From: Hymenobacter sp. YC55
Lineage (GTDB): Bacteria > Bacteroidota > Bacteroidia > Cytophagales > Hymenobacteraceae
Reading direction: 5' to 3'
Length of the DNA stretch: 64,000 bases
Assembly (NCBI RefSeq): GCF_029433095.1
Contig: NZ_JARNTX010000002.1
Span: 1,426,001 to 1,490,000, forward strand
This document shows, piece by piece, positions 51,589 through 60,346 of the stretch (positions are counted from its first letter, which is position 1; every line of letters starts with the position of its first letter). The position numbers and the translations under genes were made by a program. The notes under the pieces were generated by a model. That model saw only the letters and a program-made list of their open reading frames with translations, searched no databases and was not told the origin of the DNA.

Positions 51589-52377
51589 TTAAATCAACTG
51601 TAGGTTGATGCCCAACCCAATCATCACCAGAATGACCACGCCCACAATAATGCGGTAGAAGCCAAAGGCCCGGAAACCAAAGCGCGACACAAAGTTCACG
51701 AACGATTTCACGGCGAGCAGTCCCACCGCAAACGCCACCACGTTGCCGAACAGCAGCAGCTTGATGTCTTCAGCGCCCGGCGCACTCACTTTGTAGGTTT
51801 TGTAGAGCTGGTATGCCGTAATAACGAACATAGTAGGTACAGCCAGCAAAAAAGAAAAGTCAGCGGCCGAGCGACGGTCGAAGCCTTGGGTCAAGCCGCC
51901 AATGATGGTAGCCGCCGAGCGCGACACCCCTGGTATCAGCGCAATGCACTGGAAAAGCCCAATCTTGAGGGCTTGCATGAGGCTTGGGGTAGTAACTTCC
52001 TTGCGCGGGCCCGAAAACCAACGGTCTACAAACAGCAGCACAATACCACCGACTACCAACGAAACCGCTACCACCGTCACGCTCTTCAGCAGCTCCTCGA
52101 TGACATCTTTTAGCAGAAAGCCCAACAAACCGAAGGGCAGAAAGGCCACAATTAGCTTCACGTAAAAGTCAACGCTTTGCAGAAACCGCCGCCAGTACAG
52201 CACCACCACCGACAGAATAGCGCCGAGCTGAATCGAGGTGATGTACGTTTCGGTGAAGGGGAGCTGCCCAATACCGAGCAGGTTGGCTACTATAACCATG
52301 TGACCGGTGCTGGAAACCGGCAAAAATTCAGTTAGGCCTTCAACAATGGCGAGTAGCAGCGCGTGCCAGTAATTCAT
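51589..52377 (-). CDS. uppP: Undecaprenyl-diphosphatase UppP (BacA)
   Basis: A 262-residue inner-membrane enzyme that recycles undecaprenyl diphosphate to the monophosphate carrier for cell-wall synthesis. The two active-site motifs are visible: EGLTEFLPVSSTGHM near the N-terminus and LIPGVSRSAATIIGG near residue 170. About eight helices are predicted. A longer frame exists upstream, but ATG at 52377 (MNYWHALLLAIVEGLTE) matches the family start and is chosen. The short-palindrome region at 52388-52500 separates it from the DUF3098 gene, and truB follows by 8 bases. Part of the ftsX-DUF3098-uppP-truB-ribF cluster. Confidence 0.97.
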   Translation of the reverse strand: MNYWHALLLAIVEGLTEFLPVSSTGHMVIVANLLGIGQLPFTETYITSIQLGAILSVVVLYWRRFLQSVDFYVKLIVAFLPFGLLGFLLKDVIEELLKSVTVVAVSLVVGGIVLLFVDRWFSGPRKEVTTPSLMQALKIGLFQCIALIPGVSRSAATIIGGLTQGFDRRSAADFSFLLAVPTMFVITAYQLYKTYKVSAPGAEDIKLLLFGNVVAFAVGLLAVKSFVNFVSRFGFRAFGFYRIIVGVVILVMIGLGINLQLI

Positions 52378-52387
52378 AAAGAAGCGG

Positions 52388-52500
52388 TGTAGCGCGAAGC
52401 TCCAGCTTCGCGCCGCGTAGAAGATGGGCGTGCCCACCCCTCCCACAAAGTAGCGCTTCGAGGTACGGGTGAACGATGCGCGAAGCTGGAGCTTCGCGTC
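52388..52500. repeat. Inverted pair of short palindromes GCGCGAAGCT-CC-AGCTTCGCGC
   Basis: The first palindrome is at 52392-52413 (10-base arms, CC spacer); the second is at 52478-52498 with GG spacer, so each is the reverse complement of the other, 64 bases apart. They look like one mobile or REP-like unit in both orientations. They fill the uppP-DUF3098 gap (130 bases). A 12-base piece GGAGCTTCGCGC recurs at 61327-61338. Confidence 0.75.
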
Positions 52501-52506
52501 CCAAAG

Positions 52507-52830
52507 CTACGGGCGCTTGTAAGTAGGAGCAGTAGGGGCGGGGGCCGCAGGAGCGGCAGGGGCAGGCTGCTGCGCCAATGTTTCGCGGGTGGTGGCGTCG
52601 GCCGCTACAGGAGCGTAGCCGTGGGGCCGCGCCATAATAGCCCAAAACTCAATCAGGAAACCAATAATAAGCAGGATGGGGCCTAGCGTGATGCCGAGGA
52701 ATCCTTCACCATAGTCGGCAGAGTCCAGTGTCATCGTAACGAAGCCAGCGGCCAGCACAGCCAGCCCAAGAAACATCAGGCGGTAGTTGCGCGTCCCGAA
52801 GGCGAAGCGAGGTTCTTGAGTAGGTTCCAT
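52507..52830 (-). CDS. DUF3098 family small membrane protein
   Basis: A 107-residue membrane protein. A polar start (MEPTQEPRFAFGTRNYRLMF) leads into two helices (about 18-35 and 46-68) with the family motif YRLMFLGLAVLAAGFVTMTLD, then GFLGITLGPILLIIGFLIEFWAIM. The C-terminal 40 residues are Ala/Pro/Thr-rich and probably disordered. DUF3098 genes sit between ftsX and uppP in many Bacteroidota; the function is unknown, perhaps in cell division or envelope maintenance by location. It begins 54 bases after the ftsX stop. Confidence 0.88.
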   Translation of the reverse strand: MEPTQEPRFAFGTRNYRLMFLGLAVLAAGFVTMTLDSADYGEGFLGITLGPILLIIGFLIEFWAIMARPHGYAPVAADATTRETLAQQPAPAAPAAPAPTAPTYKRP

Positions 52831-52884
52831 TATGTCTAGTTAAGAAATTCGAGAAGGAACGTGTCCTGTGGGGGTTACAAGCAG

Positions 52885-53778
52885 TTAATACAAGTCGTCC
52901 AGCGACATGCCCAAGTACTTACGCACGGCACGGTAAGAACTTAGGAAGCCGATGCCACAACCCAAGCCGACCATCACCAGGAGCAACGCCCCAATGAGCC
53001 GGTCGTCGCGCAGAATGCGTAGGTCGCCCACCTGTAAGTAGGCATATTGCAGCAGGGCCAGCAAAAGCAAAGAAGCCAGAATACCACTCGCTAAACCTTG
53101 CCAAGTAGCCCGCCGAAGAAAGGGTCGTTGGATAAAGAAGGAAGTGGCCCCCACCAGCTGCATGCTCCGGATAAGGAAGCGTTGCGAGAATAGAGCCAGC
53201 TTGATGGTGTTATTGATGAGCACCGTCACAACAATGGTAAGCACGACGGCAAAGCCGAGCAGCACCAAGCTGAGCTTGCGCACATTCTGGTTGATGGAGC
53301 TAATCAGGCTTTGAACATACTGGACCTCGTACACACCCGGCTCGGCTTTCAGTTCCCGCTCGATGCGCCCCATCTGCAATGAATCCGAATACTCGGACTT
53401 GATTTTCAGAATGTACGCGTCGCGTAGCGGGTTGTCGCCGAGGAAGTTCTTGAAATCCTCGCCGGTTTGGTCGATGAACTGCTTGGCTCCTTCCTCTTTC
53501 GATAAGAAGCGCACCTGCGGTTTCTGGTCGCGGAGGGCAATGTAGGGCTTGCGCGAGAAGTCTTGTTGCAGTCGTAGCAGTTCGGTTGCCGGCAAGTCGC
53601 GCTCCAGGTATACCTGCATTTCGATGTTCTCCTTCACAAGGTTGGAGAGCTTGTGCGCATGAATCAAGAGCAATCCAAACAAACCAATGACCAGCAACGC
53701 CAGCGTAATGCTGAACACAACCATCAGGTGCGGATAGCTGCCAAGCTTTTTCTTACGGGTCGGACGGGTTTGGGGCAT
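52885..53778 (-). CDS. ftsX: Cell division protein FtsX (ABC transporter permease)
   Basis: A 297-residue inner-membrane protein of the FtsEX complex that controls peptidoglycan hydrolases at division. Layout: basic N-terminus (MPQTRPTRKKKLGSYPHLMV), helix 1 (about 18-40), a periplasmic domain of about 115 residues (IEMQVYLERDLPATELLRLQ ... GVYEVQYVQS), then three further helices (near 165-190, 218-240 and 255-280), with RATWQGLASGILASLLLLALLQY and GLGCGIGFLSSYRAVRKYL near the end. This is the standard FtsX topology. FtsE is not in this window. A TACCTTTG box lies directly upstream, suggesting an almost leaderless transcript. First gene of the uppP-truB cluster. Confidence 0.93.
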   Translation of the reverse strand: MPQTRPTRKKKLGSYPHLMVVFSITLALLVIGLFGLLLIHAHKLSNLVKENIEMQVYLERDLPATELLRLQQDFSRKPYIALRDQKPQVRFLSKEEGAKQFIDQTGEDFKNFLGDNPLRDAYILKIKSEYSDSLQMGRIERELKAEPGVYEVQYVQSLISSINQNVRKLSLVLLGFAVVLTIVVTVLINNTIKLALFSQRFLIRSMQLVGATSFFIQRPFLRRATWQGLASGILASLLLLALLQYAYLQVGDLRILRDDRLIGALLLVMVGLGCGIGFLSSYRAVRKYLGMSLDDLY

Positions 53779-54282
53779 AGATAGGCAAAGGTAAGCGTAA
53801 GAGTGATTAGAGGCTCAAGCAAATCAACCATTAACAATGATTAACACAGAAACACCCTCAAAGTAAAGAGTGGTCTGGTCGAGCTTATAAGCCTGCAGTG
53901 TGGTGGCATGGTGCGCTTATTGATCATCTAGTGCGCTACCGTTGTAATACTACCTGTCATGTTGAGCGTAGGCGTAGCCGGAGTCGAAGCATCTCGCGTG
54001 CTGACGTTGTGGGGCCGACTGTCATGCTGAGCGCAGTGCAACGAAGCCGAAGCATCTCGCTCGAATCGTTGCATAGGTTAAGGTTTACTACACTAGCGAG
54101 ATGCTTCGGCTTCGTTGCACTGCGCTCAGCATGACGGGTAAGTATTACAACATCAGCACGCGAGGTGCTTTAGTCCCTCTGGCTTGATACGTCAGATGCT
54201 TAGCCTGGCAATACTATTATAACGTCAGCACGCCGATAGGCTGTTTCCTTGGTTACTGCTTTGGCCGGCTTTCAGCTATTAC
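53779..54282. repeat. Nested palindromic repeat region, copy 2
   Basis: No gene in 504 bases. Perfect 41-base inverted repeat: arms 54021-54061 and 54095-54135, around a 33-base spacer (54062-54094) that starts CGAATCGTTG and ends ACACT as in copy 1. Outer arms near 53986-54010 (GAAGCATCTCGCGTGCTGAC) and 54146-54170 pair imperfectly. A second head GTCATGTTGAGCG with a different middle starts at 53957. Further degenerate pieces continue to about 54235 (ACGTCAGCACGC). The unit is variable in the middle and constant in head and tail. Confidence 0.88.
53786..53818 (-). promoter_or_regulatory. Promoter of the ftsX-DUF3098-uppP-truB cluster
   Basis: On the minus strand TTG (53818-53816) is followed after 22 bases by TACCTTTG (53793-53786), a perfect minus-7 box. 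The ftsX ATG is at 53778, so transcription would start within a few bases of the start codon. Confidence 0.55.
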
Positions 54283-57200
54283 TCATAATGTTGTCCGCGG
54301 GTCGTCGTCAATGTTAAGGACCTCGCGGGCTTTGCGGGCGTTGGTTTCGCGGCGGCGCAGGTGCTTGCGCGCAAACAGCTCGTTAAGCGAATCAAACTGC
54401 TCGGTGTGCAGCAGAGAGATACCAGCCCGGGCCTGGTTCTGGCTAGTTATGTCGCTGTAGTCGCGCGGGGTGGTTTCGTACCGGAGTTTCGCCCGGAACT
54501 TGCCGTCGGTACGAAGCGCGTATTCCAAACTTAAATCCCCGATAACTGAGTTGTTGGCTCCTGATATAGGCGTACCCCCGCTGGTTGTAACGGCGCTGTT
54601 GCTGAAGCCGCCTTCCCGCGTTACGCGCAGTCGGCCGTTCATGAAGGAGTAGCTCAGGCGCACTTGCAAAGCCTGCAGCTGCTCGGCTGAGAGGCCATTG
54701 AAGTTGAAGCTGATTTCCAAATTCGGATCAAGCTGCGAAGTAAGGGCCCCGAGCTGCGTGGAAATAATTTGCCCCAAGCTGTTGCCCAAGGCGTTGTCCT
54801 GGCCCCTGAGCGAAGTAACCGACGACAACGAGCCTACTTGCGCCAATTGCCGGAACACCACCAAGCTAAAGACCTGTCGGTTCAGTTCCTGCTCATCGTT
54901 GCGCAACGAAGATAAGAACGGCGCCAGATCCCCTTCCAAGGACGAGGGAATATCATTGAACTCCAGATTCAGCTTGATAGCCGGCAGCAGCAGCGGCCCG
55001 GTCAAGTTCATCACGGCCGTGACGGGCACCACGGCGTTGTTGCCGGGTAGGGCAGGAGCCAGGGAAGTACGTTGGGTGTAAGCGGCCGTCACGTTCATTT
55101 CGCCGGCCAGTGGGTCGCCGTTCCAGACGATGGTACCGCCCGGCCGCACCACAAATTCCTTGTTGACGAGCCCCTGCAACGTGAAGTTGTAAGCCCCGCG
55201 CACAATCTCGATTTGCCCGCTCATGTTGAAGTCGCCGCGGGTATCGATGTTGAGGCGCAATCGGCCCGCCGCGGTGCCCCGAATAACGTCGCCGGTGCTT
55301 TCATCAAGCAGAATTTCCACGTAGGCATCGGGTGTTACTTCCAGGTTCATGTTCAGCCGGATGCCCGACAAGTCAATCTTATCCTGCACACCCACCGGCA
55401 CGGGTGTGCGGGCCGTGTCGAGCAGGTTGCGGTTCACAAAGCGGATGTAGCTGGCCTGCTCGGCTTTGGCAGCGTTGTCGAGCGGTAAGGAAAGGCGCGT
55501 GCCGGGGTCGGATTTGGCTTGCACATTCACTACCAGGTTGGTCGACGGGCCATTGACGCGGGCCGTGCCCGTGGCATAGGCCGTACCGAAGTACAATTGG
55601 TTGTCTTTGCGGGTGGTGTTGAGCACCAACAGCTTGCGGAACGAGGCATCCAAGTCCAGCCGCATATTCTTAAACCCGTCGTGGAAAATGTCGCCGGTGA
55701 TGGTGCCGGTGTTGCCAAGCGGGTCGCGCATCTTGATATCACGTAGCGCAATCCGGTCTTCTGTAAACCGAATCCGGTCGGAGAAGGTGTAGGTGGTGTT
55801 CAAGTAAATAAACGTGAGCTGCCCTTCCGTAACGTCGATACTGCCAGTGAGGCGGGGCGAATTGAAGCGGCCCGCTAGGCGCAAAGTGCCCACCGCGGTG
55901 CCGCCTAAGTCGCGGAACAGCGTTTTGAGGAAAGGCTCGGCTAGCTTCACGGGGGCCGTATCGAGTACGGCCGTTAGATTGAGTTGCTCTTCTTCCTGGC
56001 TCGGCGCAATGCTACCCGCCACCCGTACCACGCGCTGGTCGTTGCGGAGCACATCCAAGTCCACGAGGGCCTGTTTGGCGCGGTTATCCCAATTGCTTTG
56101 CCCGGTCACGTTCCCAATCAGCACGTTGTCCAGGCTCATCGAATCAACCGAAAGGGTGGAGTTGATGGCCAACGGACCGTAGACGCCGCTCATGGTGCCT
56201 TGGGCGTTTACGCGGCCGGTCATGTTCTGTTTGGTGAGCGAATTGAGAGTTTCCAACTCCATATCCTTCACCGTCAGCTTCAGCTCTTTGCTTGGGTCTT
56301 GCGAAATAAAGCCTTGGGCACTGATGCTCTGCGGGCCGTTGCTCAAGCTCAGGTGCTGAATATCAACCTCCTTGCCCTTGTTGGAAATCACCACGGCGTT
56401 GTCTTGCGCAATAGTCCAGTCCTTGCCCAACAAGTTCACGCCCGATTGCCGGAACACCACTTGCACCGCATTCGGCAGAAACGACAGCGCTCCGTTGATC
56501 TGCGCCCGGTTGGTGGTGTTGGTTTGGGCCAGAGCCGTCGAGAAGTTGATGCGCTCCTGGTCCCACACGCCTTCCACGTAGAACCGCTCGGTCTTGCCTA
56601 AAGTGGGCAGTATCTGGCGCTCCGAGGTTACGCTAGCTTGCGCCAGAACTTCGGGCTGATAAGGCAGCTTGGAGGTAGTGAAGTCGAAGGCCGTGCGGTA
56701 GGTGCGGATGCTGTCAATCTGCAACGTATCGAAGCTGCCGCCGAGCTGGAAGATCGAAGTCTGCCCGTTCCGGAACGAACCGTCGATGCGCGAGTAGTTC
56801 GACACCTGCAAGCCGGGCATGAACAGTTGCAACGCCGGATTCGGCTTTTTAAGATACAAGTCCAAGGCAATGGCGTACTCCCGGATTGGCAGCTGGCGCT
56901 TGCGGCGGTAGTAGTTGGCAATGGCCGCATCGTCGCTCTCGAAGTTCAGAGCATACTCGGTCAGTAGGGTTTGGGCGCTCCGAATTACTTCGGTAAAGTT
57001 GTAGTTGCCGTTCGCCGTTAGGTTGAGGACTTCCGAACGAACCGTAAGCTGGCGCTGCCCCGCTGCGCGTTGGCTGAGCACGTCGAATGTATCCAGAGCT
57101 ACGGTGCGGCCCGCGTAGCCTAAACGCGTGTTGCGCAGGATGACGCGGCCCAGCAGGTCGTCGAGGCGCAACCCCCGGAACTTCACGTCGGCGTTGGTGG

Positions 57201-58854
57201 CCACCGTTACGCTTTGTTTGGTGAGGCCCAGCGCGCGCAAGTCGGCGCGGCGAATGCGGGCCCGCACGTCGAAGGCTTGCGTGGCTTTGTTGAGGTCGAC
57301 GGTGCCGTTGGCATCGAATTGTAGGCTCGGGTCGTTGGCGGCCAAGCGGCCCGTGAATGATTCGCGGCTAAACCGTCCGTCGGTGGTGATGTTGCGGTAG
57401 CGGTAGCCATTCAGCCAAATGCTCTGCACGGTGGCGCGAGCCGTTACGCGGGCACCCTCGGGCGAGAAGCCCACGCCTTGCACGCGGCCATTCATGGTGA
57501 TGTCGCGCACCACCTTTTCCTGCCCCAGCAGCTTGCCCAGCTGGAAATTAGTGGTGCGAATGTCGCCTTCGTAAGAAGAAAGGCGCGGGTCAGTCTTAAA
57601 TTTCAGGTTGACATCGGATACCACCGAACCTAGCGCGGTGTCGAACGAACCGTTGGCTACGAAGTCGTTATAGAATCCAAGGAATTGCCCTTTCAGCTTT
57701 ACTAGCCCCAGCCGCTGCACATACGGCCAGCCCGAAGCCGGGATATAGCGCCGGATGTCGCGCCCATCAACCACCGATGGCTGCAGCTTCATTTCCACGA
57801 AGCTTTCCTTGAAATTGGGCAGCCCTTCCACCCCAATATTGCCGACTACGTGCGTGTTTTTGCCGTAGCGGATATCCAGGTTCTTGGTGTGAAAGTCGCG
57901 CACGTAGCCCGTAGCCTCGCCCGAAATCAGCACCGTTTCTTTCAGGTCGCGCACCGATTGTTGGGGCGCGAATTGGGCAATGTCGTCGGAGTAAAGGCGC
58001 GAAGGTTGCAGCCGCGCTACCACCCGCACCGAGTCGTTGAAGCTGGTGAAGTTGAGGAACCGCTTGTACTCGAAGCGCAAGTAGTTGCTGATCTGGCTGT
58101 TGCCTACGCGCAAATTCAAGCCCGTAAATTCCCAGAACTTGCTGGTGTAGGTCATGTTGGCCGTCAGCTCCCGCAGGCGGGTGCCGGAAGGCGAATCTAC
58201 CGCGCGTAAACCATCTATCTGCGTATGAATAGTGTCGCCGTGCAGTTGAATTTCCGATACATCGGCGTAGATGCTGTCGATCTGCATGTGCGCATAATCC
58301 ATCGAGCGGCCGTAATAAGCGGCGCGGGGCTTGACTTGGTTTTCCAGGATGAAGCGGCCGTTGCGCAGGCTAACGGTTTCAATCTTAAAGTCGAAGGGCT
58401 TCTTGCTGACCTTGGTGGTATCGGAAGGGCCGACTAGGCGGCGCACGGCGCGTATGAACTGCGTGAGGGTAGTAGAGTCGGGCTGGTCTTTATAAGTAAC
58501 CAGGGCGAAGCGCGGCTCTTCCAGCGTGAGGTTGCTGATGTGCAGGTGCGAGGGGTCGAAAACGCTAAACAAACTGATGGAAGCATCAGCACGCCCGATA
58601 TTAAACAGCTCTCCACCGCGCCGATCGAGCACCCGTACGCCTTGCAGCAGCACCCGCGAAAACGGCCGCACGTCTACTCGCCCCACTATCACTTTTTGCC
58701 CCAACTTGTCGGTCAGGATGCTGGCGGCTTGTTGCACCAGCCGGGTCTGCACGCTCGGAATTCGCAATGCCACCAACGTGCCCACCACTGCCACCGTCAC
58801 TACTAGCACCAAGACTAGCAGCACTTTAAGCAAGATGGAGACGAAACGAGGCAC
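54283..58854 (-). CDS. tamB: Translocation and assembly module protein TamB (AsmA/DUF490 type)
   Basis: A 1523-residue inner-membrane-anchored periplasmic bridge protein for lipid transport or outer-membrane protein assembly. It starts with a signal anchor (about residues 5-30; GTG start, MPRFVSILLKVLLVLVLVV). The middle is a long run of beta-strand repeats with hydrophobic groove character and low sequence complexity of AsmA type (many LxLxN/D turns). The C-terminal DUF490 (TamB) domain holds DPLGNTGTITGDIFHDG, VRIRGTAAGRLRLNIDTRG-like turns, and FSLVVFRQLAQVGSL, with the final region FNFNGLSAEQLQALQVRLSYSF. The C-terminal tail is basic and helical. It is transcribed away from tsaD across 287 bases, a conserved pairing in the phylum. 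Confidence 0.93.
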   Translation of the reverse strand: MPRFVSILLKVLLVLVLVVTVAVVGTLVALRIPSVQTRLVQQAASILTDKLGQKVIVGRVDVRPFSRVLLQGVRVLDRRGGELFNIGRADASISLFSVFDPSHLHISNLTLEEPRFALVTYKDQPDSTTLTQFIRAVRRLVGPSDTTKVSKKPFDFKIETVSLRNGRFILENQVKPRAAYYGRSMDYAHMQIDSIYADVSEIQLHGDTIHTQIDGLRAVDSPSGTRLRELTANMTYTSKFWEFTGLNLRVGNSQISNYLRFEYKRFLNFTSFNDSVRVVARLQPSRLYSDDIAQFAPQQSVRDLKETVLISGEATGYVRDFHTKNLDIRYGKNTHVVGNIGVEGLPNFKESFVEMKLQPSVVDGRDIRRYIPASGWPYVQRLGLVKLKGQFLGFYNDFVANGSFDTALGSVVSDVNLKFKTDPRLSSYEGDIRTTNFQLGKLLGQEKVVRDITMNGRVQGVGFSPEGARVTARATVQSIWLNGYRYRNITTDGRFSRESFTGRLAANDPSLQFDANGTVDLNKATQAFDVRARIRRADLRALGLTKQSVTVATNADVKFRGLRLDDLLGRVILRNTRLGYAGRTVALDTFDVLSQRAAGQRQLTVRSEVLNLTANGNYNFTEVIRSAQTLLTEYALNFESDDAAIANYYRRKRQLPIREYAIALDLYLKKPNPALQLFMPGLQVSNYSRIDGSFRNGQTSIFQLGGSFDTLQIDSIRTYRTAFDFTTSKLPYQPEVLAQASVTSERQILPTLGKTERFYVEGVWDQERINFSTALAQTNTTNRAQINGALSFLPNAVQVVFRQSGVNLLGKDWTIAQDNAVVISNKGKEVDIQHLSLSNGPQSISAQGFISQDPSKELKLTVKDMELETLNSLTKQNMTGRVNAQGTMSGVYGPLAINSTLSVDSMSLDNVLIGNVTGQSNWDNRAKQALVDLDVLRNDQRVVRVAGSIAPSQEEEQLNLTAVLDTAPVKLAEPFLKTLFRDLGGTAVGTLRLAGRFNSPRLTGSIDVTEGQLTFIYLNTTYTFSDRIRFTEDRIALRDIKMRDPLGNTGTITGDIFHDGFKNMRLDLDASFRKLLVLNTTRKDNQLYFGTAYATGTARVNGPSTNLVVNVQAKSDPGTRLSLPLDNAAKAEQASYIRFVNRNLLDTARTPVPVGVQDKIDLSGIRLNMNLEVTPDAYVEILLDESTGDVIRGTAAGRLRLNIDTRGDFNMSGQIEIVRGAYNFTLQGLVNKEFVVRPGGTIVWNGDPLAGEMNVTAAYTQRTSLAPALPGNNAVVPVTAVMNLTGPLLLPAIKLNLEFNDIPSSLEGDLAPFLSSLRNDEQELNRQVFSLVVFRQLAQVGSLSSVTSLRGQDNALGNSLGQIISTQLGALTSQLDPNLEISFNFNGLSAEQLQALQVRLSYSFMNGRLRVTREGGFSNSAVTTSGGTPISGANNSVIGDLSLEYALRTDGKFRAKLRYETTPRDYSDITSQNQARAGISLLHTEQFDSLNELFARKHLRRRETNARKAREVLNIDDDPRTTL

Positions 58855-58998
58855 GGGCGAAACAGCTGAAAGAGAGCAGAAGGAGCGAAGATACAGGTTA
58901 GTAGTTGCTTACCTAAAAGCGCATACGGCCGGGCTACCGCTGCCGCAAGAACGATACCACGCCGTCTTTGGTTAAGCTTCTGACTAGATGAAGCAGCG

Positions 58999-59025
58999 TT
59001 GGTTTAAGGTTTTAAACGAACTTTG
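58999..59025 (+). promoter_or_regulatory. Candidate promoter upstream of tsaD
   Basis: TTG (58999-59001) is followed after 16 bases by GAACTTTG (59018-59025), one base off TAnnTTTG. The ATG used is at 59142, about 115 bases further, so a long leader would result. The 287-base gap holds nothing else clear. Confidence 0.3.
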
Positions 59026-59141
59026 TCTTGGATTCCGTCTATGAGGCTGCCTATAGCCTCCGGAAGCTAGGGCCGTCATGCTTCGGCAATTTGAAAATCC
59101 GGCCCTTTATTACCCACTGGCTACGTTCACAGTACTATATC

Positions 59142-60146
59142 ATGCCCACTATTCTCGCCATCGAATCTTCCTGCGACGACACGTCCGCTGCTGTAATGGT
59201 AGACGGTGAAATCCGGTCCAACGTGGTGGCTACCCAGCAAATACACGAACAATACGGCGGCGTAGTGCCCGAGCTGGCTTCGCGCGCCCACCAGCAACAC
59301 CTGATTCCGGTCGTGACGGCCGCATTGCATAAAGCAGGCGTTGAAAAACAAGACCTCGACGCCGTGGCTTTCACGCAAGGTCCGGGGCTGTTGGGGTCGT
59401 TGCTGGTAGGCGGCATGTTTGCCAAAACCATGGCGTTGGCCCTCGGCAAGCCACTGATTGCCGTTAACCATATGCGGGCTCATATTCTGGCGCATTTTAT
59501 TGAAGAGCCACGGCCCGCGTTTCCGTTTCTGTGCCTTACCGTGAGTGGTGGCCACACGCAACTCGTAATTGTGCGGAGCGCAATGGATATGGAAATCATC
59601 GGCCAAACCATTGACGACGCAGCCGGCGAAGCCTTCGACAAAACCGCCAAACAACTCGGCCTGCCGTATCCGGGCGGCCCCCACCTCGACAAGCTGGCCC
59701 GCGAAGGCAACCCCACCCGGTTCCCGTTCCCTGTGGGTGCCATGCCGGGCTACGATTTCAGCTTCAGCGGCCTCAAAACGGCCGTTATGTACTTTTTGCG
59801 TCAGCAAACTGCCAAGAACCCGGAGTTCGTCCAAGAAAACTTAGCGGACCTCTGCGCCAGCATCCAGTACACCATCATCCAGACGCTGCTGCGGCAGCTC
59901 CGCCGCGCCGCCGCCGACCACCAGCTTACGCAAATAGCCCTTGCCGGCGGCGTGGCTGCCAATTCCGGCCTGCGCCAAGCCCTACAAGACGAAGCGGCTA
60001 TTCAAAACTGGCAGGTATTCATTCCCGCGTTCCAGTTCTGCACCGATAATGCCGGCATGGTCGCCATGACGGCCCATTTCCAATACCAAGCCGGCGATTT
60101 TGCCTCGCAATTAGTTAGCTCCGACCCTCGGCTGAAGTTGGCTTAG
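59142..60146 (+). CDS. tsaD: tRNA N6-adenosine threonylcarbamoyltransferase TsaD
   Basis: A 334-residue enzyme that transfers threonylcarbamoyl to A37 of ANN-decoding tRNAs with TsaB/TsaE. Motifs: ILAIESSCDDTSAAVM at the start, GGVVPELASRAHQ, the metal-binding histidines His110 and His114 in NHMRAHILAHF, VSGGHTQLVIV, GEAFDKTAKQLGLPYPGGP, DFSFSGLKTAV, LAGGVAANSGLRQAL and FCTDNAGMVA. Length matches the family. A 38-codon longer frame upstream starts at 59028 but its residues do not resemble TsaD, so ATG at 59142 is chosen. It is divergent from tamB and followed by palindrome copy 3. Confidence 0.97.
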   Translation: MPTILAIESSCDDTSAAVMVDGEIRSNVVATQQIHEQYGGVVPELASRAHQQHLIPVVTAALHKAGVEKQDLDAVAFTQGPGLLGSLLVGGMFAKTMALALGKPLIAVNHMRAHILAHFIEEPRPAFPFLCLTVSGGHTQLVIVRSAMDMEIIGQTIDDAAGEAFDKTAKQLGLPYPGGPHLDKLAREGNPTRFPFPVGAMPGYDFSFSGLKTAVMYFLRQQTAKNPEFVQENLADLCASIQYTIIQTLLRQLRRAAADHQLTQIALAGGVAANSGLRQALQDEAAIQNWQVFIPAFQFCTDNAGMVAMTAHFQYQAGDFASQLVSSDPRLKLA

Positions 60147-60178
60147 CTTTCTGAGTTGCCACCCAATAGCTTCCTCAA

Positions 60179-60300
60179 TACTCCCCCGCCTGTCATCCTG
60201 AGCGGAGCGAAGGACCTTATCCCGTCTGCGCAAGGGGAGCAACGTCTTGTTCAACCCTAATAAGGTCCTTTGCTCCGCTCAGGATGACAGGCGGGGAGTA
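60179..60300. repeat. Palindromic repeat copy 3 (GAAGGACCTTAT subtype)
   Basis: Arms 60179-60220 and 60260-60300 pair over about 41 bases (one extra base and one mismatch) around a 39-base spacer. The arms contain GTCATCCTGAGCGGAGC then GAAGGACCTTAT. The head matches copies 1 and 2 except one base, but the tail differs from the CATCTCGC type. It lies 33 bases after the tsaD stop and could also act as a terminator, though there is no T-tract. Confidence 0.85.
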
Positions 60301-60346
60301 TGGATGACAAATAATATCAGAAAGAGCATTCATTTAAATAAGGTCG

